Shown: positions 11,431 to 21,723 of the stretch, in pieces
Position numbering within the stretch: the stretch's first letter is position 1
How the letters are laid out: each line of letters starts with the position of its first letter
DNA from: Verticillium longisporum
Taxonomy: Eukaryota; Ascomycota; Sordariomycetes; Glomerellales; Plectosphaerellaceae
Direction: 5' to 3'
Assembly: GCA_019188255.1 (NCBI GenBank)
Contig: JAETXT010000003.1
Coordinates: forward strand, 1,178,001 to 1,242,000
DNA length: 64,000 nt
Made by a program: the position numbers and the translations under genes
The notes under the pieces: generated by a model
The model's input: only the letters and a program-made list of their open reading frames with translations
Told to the model about the DNA's origin: nothing
Database searches by the model: none

Positions 11431-11717
11431 TATTGAACTAATATTAGGGGATTCCCTAGGGCGGTGATCTCGGTAGGGGATCACCGATATAGTGATCACC
11501 GTGGCTGGGATTCACAGCTCTCAGGAGCACGTGAATCATAGCTTACGTAATCGGTGAATCAGATAGGTATATCTAACTTACGTAGGTAATAGTAATTCAG
11601 AGAGAGATCATCAACTACATTATAAGACTTATATTACCTACCCTACCTATTTAGAGCTCTTAGGCATAGCCAAAGCAATAAAACGGGGTTTATATAAATA
11701 ATAAAGCCCTCTTAATA
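11431..11717 (+). repeat. 5' LTR of Copia copy 1
   Basis: Matches 40454-40742 directly and 21724-22011 in reverse complement, from TATTGAAC(T/C)AATATT to AAGCCCTCTTAATA. It contains palindromic GGTGATCAC/GTGATCACCG units. Unlike the body of the element it keeps many CA and TG dinucleotides, so it is less RIP-mutated. Confidence 0.75.
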
Positions 11718-14379
11718 CTAATTAGTATTATATTTAACGTAATATAGAATAGCTAGAGCTAGAGAAATTAGGATCGATCCTACGGATAGCAAATTCGCTA
11801 TATATAAGCTTATTAATTATACTTTATAAGTAATCGTAAGAATACCGTTTACTTTAAATACTTTAGGACTCTTATAAGAGCTTAATAGTAGGGAAATCCC
11901 CTATTACGTAATCTATAGGAGCACTATCTACTTCGAGTACCTCAGGACTCCTACGCCTAAGATTACTACTTAGGCTATATTACTAGCTACTAAACCCGAT
12001 AAACGAAGCTCTACGGAATAGTTAATTAGCTATAATAGAGCTTTAATAAAATTAGCGATAATAAGCTCCTCGGATTATAGTAATAGCTCCGTAATAGAGC
12101 TAGAGAGCGCTAAAAAGATATAATAGGAGTTCGACGGCATTCTAGAAGAACTCGGTATATTACGCTTAATATAGAAGGTTAGGAAGGGTCTTAATATTAA
12201 CTTCATCGTTAATAGAATAGAATTATAGTTCCCTAGATTATTAGATTTAGTATCCGTAGATCTTAAGAGCGCTTAGATCCTTAAAGCAATAAGCGTATAC
12301 GGGACTATAAAGGGAGTTTACCTCCTAGAAGCGTTTATCGAAGACTTCTAGGGCTAGACCGAAGAGGACTTTAACTCCTATAATATAACGATTACTCGAG
12401 CGCTAAAGGTATATCTAATAGAGTGCGGGATCCCTCTTCTAGGAGCAATAAACGCTAAGATATCGAAGAGACTAATCCTAATACTTTTATAGGAAGAGAT
12501 GCCCGACGTAATAGAGTCGATTACTACTGACCGGGATTTAGTATTCTAAAGAGTAGAGGAATAGCGAGACTAATAGGACGACGAGCAGTAACCTATAAGG
12601 AATACCTAGCTATCCTAAATCCGAAAACTATAAACGGGGAGGATAGATCCCCGATAGCCCCTAATTCTAGGGTTATCTAATTAACGGAGTAGGTAATCTA
12701 GTTAATAAGAGATTACGCCTTAATCGCGAAGAAATAAGACCTTACCCCTAAATATTACCTAGAACCTACTAGCTTAGTACTATACTCTATTACTATACGA
12801 ATTAGTGAATTTACTGATCGATAGAACTATAATTAAGTAATTCGCATCGCTCTAGAATAAGGAGAGCAATTATTCTAGGGAGATATACGATATCCTTAAT
12901 GATAAAATACGTATCTTTACGGACGTTTACGAACTACTATAAATCTACTATATATAGCTCTATGCGCTCTTCCTAAGTATACTTTTAGGGCGTATATAAA
13001 CTTTCTTCCTAGAATATATAAACTAGAATATAGGACTCTATTAAATATACTTAGCGATTAAATAATAATTCGATTTAGAGATTAATAGAATATAATATTA
13101 TATAGACTAGAGCTCGATAACGTTCTACTCTATAATAATAGAAGCTAATAACGTAGGAAAGCTATAAATAGAAGTTCTCTAGATCCTTCTAGATAGGCTT
13201 TAGCGGTACTAGAAAGCACTTAGCCCTATATTTAAGGAAGAGACTTATCTCTATATAAATACTCTAAGGGCAGTTTAAGGCGTCCTAGAGCTAAAGATTA
13301 TATTAATAAAGCTAGAGCATCTTTCAATATGCTATCTATATAGCTTAAGAGTATACTAAAAGTAGAGGAGAATACTAGAACGCTTAGGTACTTCTATACC
13401 GATAGACGTTATAGGAGCGGATATTACTAGGCTAGTAGAAGGGGAGATCGTAGAGAGTAATTAGTATATAGAACTAATAATCGTTAACTATCTAGAATTC
13501 GTAAATACTTGATATACTCTAAACGAGACTATAGATCGATGAAGTACTCTCCTAAGGAGTAATAACGTTCGAAAGAGTAATAGAAATATATATAGGAAGC
13601 GTATAGGGATTAATAGAAGGGATACTATTAATTTTTAATAGTAATAGAATCTATTAAGAGCTTAGAATTAGATAATCCTACTTCCGATAAACTAGGAGTA
13701 AACGATGCCTTTAAGTCTAATCCCGAGAGCGAACTAATAAATGCCTATATTATATACTTCCTAGTAAATAAGTCGTTCTAATATAGAATTAAGGGGAATA
13801 GTCCGAAGGCTAAAATAATAGCTCCGATAGAGTAGCTCTTTACTTAATATTAGATTAATAGTACTTCTATATAGTATAGTATTATCCCTAATATAGGCGT
13901 AGTATTAATTTCTATAGTAGGAGCTTTATAAATAAGGGCCCTAATAGCCCTAATACTAAGCTTAATAGTTAATAAGTAGGGAATAGGGGCTAGAGTAAGA
14001 TTTAGAGTAGGAAATCCTATTTCTATAATATAGGAGATTACTATTCTAACGCTAATTAGGAGAATTATATTCTATATCGTCCTAACGGATACCCTATTCC
14101 TACTTTATATTAAGGATATAGACGATCTCGGAGTCTATTTAGATAATATATATAACGAGCTAGTAAAGCGTATTAAAGAGATCTAGGAGCGTACGCCCAT
14201 TTTTCGCAAATAGGGCTACCTATAGTTCTTCCTAGATACGAAGACCTATATTAGCTCCGGGATTATATATATAATAGGGATAAAGAGCAATAAAGTAGCG
14301 TTTCTAATAGAAGTAGAGCTCCGATATATTTATAAATAGTTTAATTACCTATTTATAGAGAAGCTATAGAACCTACTCT

Positions 14380-15100
14380 AGAGAGTAGACTAGGACGTAA
14401 ATCGGGACGCTCTAGAGCTAATAAACCGCTTCTATTACTATTATTAGATTAAAGGGAAGTCTCTATAACGCTTTAAGTTTACCTTAAGGTTAGATATCGA
14501 CTTTAATTACGAGATTTTAGTCGATATTATATACTTAGATAGAAAGCCCGTTCTTTATATAATTAACGTAAATATAGGATTCTAGTCCATAACTTTTATT
14601 CCTAATTTTATAGCTTATATAATATAGGAAGCTCTTAAGAGGTACTAATTAGATATATACCTTAGGCTTCTAGACGTTATAATTATTAATACTAGAACGA
14701 ACTTTACCTCTATAGAGTTTAAAGTAGAAGTATACCTCCTAGGTATAACCTATTATTAGATCCTTATAGAGGCCTATTAATTAATTAATAAGGTTAAGAG
14801 CTACTATAAGCTAATATATAGAGTATATAAAATCTTAAAGGTAGAGTCTTACGATATAAGCCTAGAATCGCTACTTTAAAGAGCTATAAAGGTAATAAAC
14901 GATACCGCTAAGCTTAATAGATTAGTACCTATATTACTCGTATTTAGGGCGATGCTTAGGATTATTATTAACTTAGCGCCTACTATAACCTAAGCATAGT
15001 ATATTAAAGTAGTTAATAAGGCGATAGCGGAGCTTTAGCGAATAGTCGCTAAGCGGAAGGTTAATAATACTCTTAATACCTATAATAGATTAAATACTAA
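14380..15100 (+). pseudogene. Copia integrase remnant
   Basis: In the frame read around 14430-14850 the conceptual translation runs RFKFTLRLDIDFNYEILVDI, then DRKPVLYIINV, then a core NTRTNFTSIEFK and PIEAY-like, LINKVKSYYKLIYRVYKIL stretch. This corresponds to the fungal Copia integrase pattern with DAGTNF...EF, EAHxSIGKVERYH and LRRAYEI. His, Cys and Trp codons have decayed to Tyr and stop codons. It is non-functional. Confidence 0.78.
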
Positions 15101-15323
15101 GTAATTATTATTAAGATCGCTAGAGCTAGGAAGCGATATTCTTATATTCCGAGAATAGGAGAAATAGACTAGTCCCTATAAGGTTATATCGGTTTCTAAT
15201 ATAGTAATTATAGTCGAAATAATTAATAGCCTAATAGAGTTTAGAGGAATATATATTAAGCTATATAATAGATCGCTAGATTAATAGGTTAAGGAGATAA
15301 TAGTAATTTAAACTCTAGAGACC

Positions 15324-15799
15324 TGTAACAACCAAGGAAGCAGGGTGGCCGCGAGTTGACGACCCCGCGATCGGGAGACACGATAAGATAAGAAGCGGAC
15401 CCACCAGGCAGAGCACGTGATGGCTCACCCAGACATAATAGTGAGCCGATTCGCTCACTAGGGACATAACAGTGAGCCAGGGGCTGGCTCACAAGATAAC
15501 ATACCGTGATCCTAACATCATGGATCACCAACGACTAACAAGTGAGCCATCCAACATGAGCTCACCACCCAAACAACAAGGACAGGATGAACGGGTATAT
15601 AAGGACGGGCATTCTGTACTTGTAGATACATTCTTTCTCACGACAGTGATCAATCTAAGTCTTACCTTGTATTCATTGTAACGAGTGCGCAACGCCTTAC
15701 GACACCACATCGTCTCAGAGTCACAACCTAAGCTTCTGCTAACAGCAACCCTAACCCTCTGACAGCGTTCCCCTCTTCGGAAGCTGCCAGGTCGTAACA
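15324..15799 (+). repeat. Solo LTR of a Gypsy-like element, not RIP-mutated
   Basis: A 476-bp GC-normal island inside RIP-exhausted DNA. It begins TGTAACAACC and ends GGTCGTAACA, so it has TG...CA ends, and is flanked by a perfect 5-bp duplication AGACC at 15319-15323 and 15800-15804. It carries several GTGAGCC/GGCTCAC units in both orientations and a TATATAAGG box followed by a likely transcription start region. A RIP-mutated copy of the same LTR lies at 20271-20723. It interrupts Copia copy 1 between integrase and RT. Confidence 0.88.
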
Positions 15800-15959
15800 A
15801 GACCCTAGAACTATTTAAATACTTAGAGCTAATTCTACTACGATAATATAGGAGACCTAGGAAGTTAATAAACGCTACGAATCTATTATAAGCGGCTTTT
15901 ATAGATTATAAAAGTAATACGATTAGGACTTTATAGATCGAACGTTAATTTATTATTAA

Positions 15960-17560
15960 AAGGGAATAATAAAAGTACGACCTAGCTATTTAACTATATA
16001 ATGAAAATAGAATAATAACCCCTAGGAAGCTATTTAAATAGTCCGATTAAGAGGAAATCGATTTACTCCTAATAATTAGAGTAATCGTATTAATTAAGAG
16101 ATCTATATTTCCTAATATTAAGATCTTTAGATATTAGCTTATAAGAGAAGTAAAAGGCCTCCTTTAAGCTCTATATAAGAAGTTAAGATTAGTAATTTAA
16201 GGATATAATAACTAGGAGAAGATAACCCTATTAACGTAATCGCTTACGATTATATACTATAGTTAACGACTAATCCTAGCAATTACTTTAATACTATAGT
16301 AATATAGCTATTAGTTAATACTCTATAATATTAATTAAGCCTATACCTAGAGCGCTATAGATCTATTATATAACGTTCTCCTATATATTCCTAAGGAGCT
16401 ATAATATAGATACTTTAATAGAATCGTCTTCTATATTATAAAGCCGCTCTATAATATTATAGAATTAGGTTTCTATTAGTTTATAACTTAGTAGCGCTAT
16501 TATAGAAAGCGCCTAAACGCTATTCTAATAGGCTATAATCTATATTTACTTCTAACTAGAGCTAGAGAGAGCTTTAAACTAATCGGAATATAGATTAACG
16601 ATACCCTTAACCTTAGAGAGCCTATATTTATATAAAAGGAATAAATAGAGCTCGAAAATACTAGCTTCTAAATAAAGCCTATTTCTATCCTTAATATAAG
16701 ATCTAATAGTATCTTTAATAATTATATTATTAAAGTTAGAACTAAAGATCTTACGATTTAATAGAAAGGCTAAAGTAATCGCCTAGAGCTAGTAACCCTA
16801 GGGATAGCGAGCTTAGAATAGGAATATATCACCTAGAGAGCTCGTAATACCTATATTACTTTAACCTATTAACTAGAGGTAGCCTTCGATTTCTCTATTA
16901 TAGCCTAAACTAAGAACCTATAGGAGGACGACTTTAAATAGCTTAATAAACGTATATAATAGTAGATCGCTAATATAAGCTATAGCCTAAATTATATATA
17001 TTTAGATCTCTTAATAGCCTAACTTTATATATTTATTAATAGCTCCTTTATTAATAGTAAAGACTTAAGTTTATAGATCGGATTTATTATCTTCTTTAAT
17101 AATAAACGTTCCTACGATTAGGAGAATGCCTTTATAGTATATAGTAATATCCTCTATTAATAATCTATTAAATATAAACGGATTATATATTTAGTTCTAA
17201 TAAGCGAGATTTATAGGATAATTAGTAGCTTCGATATAGCTTATATCCTTAAATAGATGCTCTAAGAGATCTATAAACGCTTAGAACTACTACTCCTATA
17301 GATAATTATCTATACTAATAGCTACTTACTCTACTAATACTTAGTTTAATTAAGCGTAATAGTAGAGAAACGCTTAATAATAGATCTTATAGTATTATAA
17401 TAAAACTACGAAGAATACGAAATTAACGAAATTCATTAGATCGCTAGAAGCGATAACCCTATAGATTTAATAATTAAAGGAGTATTAAACTAAGTACTAA
17501 AAGCGCTAATAAGCTCTAACGAAGTTATAATTAGAATTAAAGGATAAATTAAATATTAAG
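15960..17560 (+). pseudogene. Copia reverse transcriptase and RNase H remnant
   Basis: Read through stops, the 5' part gives EEIDLLLIIRVIV...SRLVI-type segments (LRLVI followed by GYNN), matching the start of fungal Copia RT (EIDxLxxRGVF, KSRLVxQGYND). The 3' part gives FDIAYILKQMLQ, then IIIYTNSYLLYQYLVQL, EKRLIIDL, and DNPIDLI-KG, matching Copia RNase H (CTDSxSLYDxLVKL, EKRLMVD, DNPADAMTK). Many stops are present, so this is a dead copy. Confidence 0.78.
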
Positions 17561-17786
17561 AAAAGAATAATTAAAGGGTAAAGGTAATTAATATTAATAA
17601 AAATATAGTAAAGCTTAAAAACGAGTACTCTAGAAAAGAGAAATTAAATAAATATATCTTATTAATATAGATTAATAGGAATATTAACTTATTTACTATA
17701 GCTACTCTATTATCCCTTCTACTACCTTCTTATAACGATTAGCGATTCTAATAATAGAATAAGTTTTTTAGTATAGATTCTAGCTA

Positions 17787-19647
17787 ACGTAATCCACAAG
17801 CGAGTGGTTCACCCATGCGAGTGGTTCACTTCACCCCGACCCGACAAACATTCCGAGGAAAACCTCAACCCAAACGCCGTAAATCAATTAAAATCACTCC
17901 TCCTCGTCTTTTGCAGACGATGAGATAGCTACCTGACAAGTTCTCGCGTTGTGGCCGGTCTTCCCGCATACGCTACAGCATCGTTTCTTCGGCTGGGACC
18001 ACGACGCGGGACCCGGGTTCTGCAGCGTTTCCTCTTTTATCTGGATATCTACTTCCTTCTGAGCAATCTTGTCCTGTCCCTCGCCTACAGCCATGCTTCC
18101 TCCTTCCCGGAGACGTAGCTTTTTGGCCCTCCGGCGTCGGCTTAGTGTAGCATTTTCCTCTCGAAGGATCATAACCTCTGACTTCAAAAGAGCGATCTGG
18201 TGCATAACACCCCGCGTCCCCTTCGCAAGATAGTCAACAGCATCTAAAATTGACGTTGGGGAGCTTCCCTGGTGGCGTGAGATTCGCCCTTTGATGAAGT
18301 CAGTCTGGGAACCTGCCTCGAGCAGGTTAGTGGGCGTCTTAGAGACCCAAGAATCACGCTCCCCGTGGGACGTCCCCGGAGGCGTCGTCGTCCTCAACCT
18401 CACATCCAGCTTTGACAGGACTGTTTCCGGGTTATGGGGGACAAGCCCCGCTCCTCGAAAGCCTCCCTGGATGTTTTTTTCTGTCATTGCTTGCTGAAAT
18501 GCAGCCGAAAACGCCGGGAAGAAGTCTTCTTTGCTGATGTGCGTTGTACCCGCCCTCATCCTATCCTCGATTTGCCGACCGTATGCTTTCTTTAGTGGGC
18601 CAAAACACCCAACATCGAGAGGCTGGAGTAGATGTGACGAATGAGGAGGCATACAGAGTGTGATGATGTTGTTCTCCTTGCAGTAGAGTTCGAAGTCGAC
18701 CGAGTGGTGACTTTCGTGGCCATCCAGGATCAGTAGGCGATAACCGCCCGAAGTACGGGACTTTGTATGCCTGTCAAAATGCCGAATCCATTCCAGACCA
18801 ATATCATTCGTCGTCCAGCCGTTTGGAGATGTTGCGATTCTCCAGTCGCGAGAAATCGCGTCGTCCTGGTACCAGCTCGAGAGGTGGTACTTGCCCGAAA
18901 CCACGATGAACGGCGGGACGGAGAAACCCAACGCGCCAACGCCCTGGATCACCGTAACCCATTCCCGGTTGCCTGGCTGCCTCATCTTCACATTGGACCG
19001 TCTTTCCGAACTGGTCACGACCATTCCGTTGGCGATAACGCCCATCTGGAAGCCGGTCTCGTCAAAGTTGTACATGTCAGCCTCTTGGATGCCGTACTTG
19101 GCGATCATGTTATGCACGAGGCGGAACCACGCGTTTATCGCGTCCGGATCTTCGCATTGGGCCCTCTTGTAGTCGTACTTGCGAAAGAAACGCGTCCGGA
19201 GCTCTGGTTGCCGTTTGACGAAGTTTGCGGCCCAGTTCTTCCCGACGCGTGGCGCGTCACGGTCGGCAAGCAGGCGATTCGCCATATCTCCGACCTCACC
19301 CAACCGGGGAGGGTAAGATCGCGCATCTAGGTCAAGGATATATTCGACAATAGTTTTCTCTTCTAGTACTGTTAATTTGGCAGAATTGGGCGGGCTTTCG
19401 CGTCGGGAGGGTTTGCCCTTCTGGCGTCGGAGGAGCGTCGTTAAGGGGACGGTGTAGATCCTCGCAGCACTCCGGGCGCTTAGGTTCGGGTCATTGTCCA
19501 TAGCTTGGATAGCAAGGAATAATTGACCTTCTTTTGAAAGAGTCTCCATCGCGGGCGGAGGTGGAATCTGTAGAATTCAGGTGTAGGTCGTGGGCCCGGG
19601 CGAAGTGAACCACTCGCTTGGGTGAACCACTCGCTTGTGGATTACGT
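17787..19647 (-). mobile_element. pogo/Fot1-like Tc1-mariner transposon, intact copy
   Basis: 1861 bp flanked by TA on both sides (17785-17786 and 19648-19649). The terminal inverted repeats are about 46 bp, start ACGTAATCCACAAGCGAGTG and contain a duplicated GCGAGTGGTTCAC unit; left and right differ at one base (CCCATGCG against CCCAAGCG). The interior has normal GC content and plenty of CA and TG, so it inserted after the surrounding DNA was mutated. It carries one transposase gene on the minus strand. A second copy lies at 43577-45435. Confidence 0.93.
17894..19549 (-). CDS. Pogo/Fot1-like DD35D transposase
   Basis: An uninterrupted 551-aa frame. Residues 1-50 form a Psq-type helix-turn-helix (LSARSAARIYTVPLTTLLRR); about 55-125 form a CENP-B-type HTH (WAANFVKRQPELRTR). 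The DDE_1 catalytic domain follows, with D163 in NFDETG, D276 in LLILDGHESH and D312 in LLQPLDVG. The last two Asp are separated by 35 residues, i.e. DD35D as in Fot1/pogo elements. A Leu/Glu-rich coiled region (about 440-480) precedes a C-terminal CCHC zinc knuckle, CSVCGKTGHNARTC, at 525-538. All catalytic residues are present, so the protein could be active; this is inferred from sequence only. The enzyme would cut at the TIRs and insert at TA. Confidence 0.93.
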   Translation of the reverse strand: METLSKEGQLFLAIQAMDNDPNLSARSAARIYTVPLTTLLRRQKGKPSRRESPPNSAKLTVLEEKTIVEYILDLDARSYPPRLGEVGDMANRLLADRDAPRVGKNWAANFVKRQPELRTRFFRKYDYKRAQCEDPDAINAWFRLVHNMIAKYGIQEADMYNFDETGFQMGVIANGMVVTSSERRSNVKMRQPGNREWVTVIQGVGALGFSVPPFIVVSGKYHLSSWYQDDAISRDWRIATSPNGWTTNDIGLEWIRHFDRHTKSRTSGGYRLLILDGHESHHSVDFELYCKENNIITLCMPPHSSHLLQPLDVGCFGPLKKAYGRQIEDRMRAGTTHISKEDFFPAFSAAFQQAMTEKNIQGGFRGAGLVPHNPETVLSKLDVRLRTTTPPGTSHGERDSWVSKTPTNLLEAGSQTDFIKGRISRHQGSSPTSILDAVDYLAKGTRGVMHQIALLKSEVMILREENATLSRRRRAKKLRLREGGSMAVGEGQDKIAQKEVDIQIKEETLQNPGPASWSQPKKRCCSVCGKTGHNARTCQVAISSSAKDEEE

Positions 19648-19649
19648 TA

Positions 19650-20270
19650 TCTTAAATACTATTAATTATAGTTAAGGATATTAGAAGAATAGAATAAAAT
19701 AAGACTACTTATAAAATATTAAATTAGTAACTCTCGAGGGTAGATCTCGAAAGTTAGAAAAAGAGATATATACTCTTTAGCTTAGCTAATTCGGGATTTA
19801 AGAATTAGTATACTAACTAAGAAAAGGTTATAGTTTAGTAAAATATATATCGAGCTATTTCAGTCTTACTATTACTTTAATAGACTATATAATATATATT
19901 ATAAATAGTAAAAGATAAATAGGTCTTAGTATTCGGATTAAGTATATTATAATCTATATAGTAATATATTTAGTATAGTCTTATAGCTTTAGGTAATAGT
20001 TAACTTAAGGATACTAAGTTCACGATAGCTTTCCTTAAACTAAGGTTTATATCTCGATTTTCTATTATATATAATACCTCGATAAATCCTATAATTAAAT
20101 AGAAGTACTTTTATATATAAATTAACTATTATAGCTCTAGAAACTTTTAAAATAGATATTTAAGTCTAGGATTAATACTTAGTCTTTAAGTATTTCTTAA
20201 GTAATTTTAAGAAAGAAAAAGAAACTAATCTTCTTAATAAATATATAATATAAGTTTAAAGTAAGTAAGT
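19650..20270. other. RIP-mutated DNA, unidentified
   Basis: AT-rich, CA/TG-poor sequence between the pogo-like element and the mutated Gypsy LTR. It may continue Copia copy 1, but I could not match it to the other copies. Confidence 0.35.
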
Positions 20271-20723
20271 TATAATAACTAGGGAATAAAAGTAGGGCTA
20301 AAAGACAACTAGAAGGATAATATAGTAAGAACGATAAGATAAGGTTACTAAGTATTAGATTATATAATAGGATTACTATCGATAGTAATCTAATAATAGG
20401 GATTATTATTATATTAGGATCGCTACGATCTATAATCTAATATAACTAAACTATTAACTAATAGTAAGCTATCTAATATAAACTTACTATTTAATATAAT
20501 AAAGATAGGATAAACGAGTATATAAGGATAGGCATTCTATATTTATAGATATATTCTTTCTTATAATAATAATTAATTTAAATTATATTTTATATTTATT
20601 TTAATAAATATATAATGCTTTATAATACTATATTATTTTAGAGTTATAACCTAAGCTTCTATTAAATAGTATCCCTAACCTTTTAATAGTATTCCCTTCT
20701 TTAGAAGCTATTAGATTATAATA
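20271..20723 (+). repeat. RIP-mutated 5' LTR of Gypsy-like element
   Basis: A degraded copy of the solo LTR at 15324-15799. TATAATAACT aligns with TGTAACAACC at the start, and GATTATAATA with GGTCGTAACA at the end. The stretch ACGAGTATATAAGGATAGGC aligns with ACGGGTATATAAGGACGGGC. Differences are overwhelmingly C-to-T and G-to-A. Confidence 0.8.
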
Positions 20724-21723
20724 TTTTAATTATTCTTATTTAGTAAATTTACTTTATAATACTAAGTAATACTTATTATAGGAATAATATCGCTTAATTC
20801 TATTATTAATATTAATAACTTAGCCTAGAACTTTACTATTATACTCTAGGAGCTTAATATAGAGAATAAATAATTTAAAGCTAATCTTCTCTAACTATAG
20901 AGGGGTTTATAAAGGATAAAGTCCCTATATCCTTAACTATTTAATAATAAATTAAGCTTATTCTAAGCTTTTATAACTTAGATTTATTAATATTAAAAGT
21001 CTAATAATAATATATTTAAGCTTATAAGAGAAAGGGTTATAAATACTTTATTATATTTTAGAAATAATACTTTAAATTAATTTAAGCTATATATTAAGGA
21101 ATATATTATTATTAATTTCAGTAAACTTTCCCCTAATATTAAAGAGATCTATTCTAGTTTTATAAGCTTTAAAAAAGCTCTCCGAAATACTTTTAGAGAT
21201 ATAGATAAAAGATAATAAAATAAATATAAGATCCTTAAGCTTAAATAAACTAGACCTATAACTAAGTATATTATAGAATTTAGACTCCTAGCTTCGAAAC
21301 TTAATTAGAGCGAGTTATTATTAATAGCCGATTCTATAAAGGACTTAGAGACTTAGTTAAAGATAATATTATCTAGGAGGATCGATTTAATATATTTACT
21401 AAGTATATTACTATAGCTATTAAAATTAATAATCGCTAATATAAATAATACTTAGAAAAAGGAGGATAGGCCTTTAGACCTTAGATCCCCTATATTTCTA
21501 ATTAATAATCTAATTAGGGATATAAATATTAATATAATAAGCTTATATTAGTATTACTTAGAAGTAAATAGGATATACTAGGCCTATAGAACTTAATAAT
21601 ATATAATATAGGAAGGCTAACCCTAATAAGGATATTAAATACTATAACTATAGTAAATCTAAGTATATAGCCTATAAATACCGATAACCTAAGAAGGCCT
21701 AGAAACTAGTAAATAAGTAATAA
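20724..21723 (+). pseudogene. Gypsy-like gag remnant with decayed zinc knuckle
   Basis: Reading on from the LTR, the translation around 21160-21300 (FKKALRNTFRDIDK, KYKILKLKQTRPITKYIIEF) resembles Retrotrans_gag of fungal Ty3/Gypsy elements. At about 21635-21685 the frame gives KYYNYSKSKYIAYKYR, which fits KCYNCGKxGHIAxxCR with Cys and His changed to Tyr by G-to-A and C-to-T. The element is cut off at 21724 by the inverted Copia LTR, so no pol region is visible. Confidence 0.7.

Larger units (their letters stand above)
11431..17786 (+). mobile_element. Ty1/Copia retrotransposon copy 1, RIP-degenerate
   Basis: Same family as 40454-45959 and, inverted, 21724-25878. Order visible on the plus strand: 5' LTR (11431-11717), a long gag/protease-like region without a recognised motif (about 11720-14000), integrase remnant, then reverse transcriptase and RNase H remnants. 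Integrase before RT is the Ty1/Copia order. All frames are broken by in-frame TAG/TAA, mostly where Trp or Gln is expected, as RIP produces. A solo LTR interrupts it at 15324-15799, and a pogo-like element replaces or interrupts its 3' end at 17787. The 3' LTR was not found on that side. Confidence 0.82.

Noticed and set aside
18767..19330. 187-codon plus-strand frame in the pogo-like element (and its duplicate at 44555-45118)
   Set aside because: Antisense to the transposase catalytic domain; no recognisable product.
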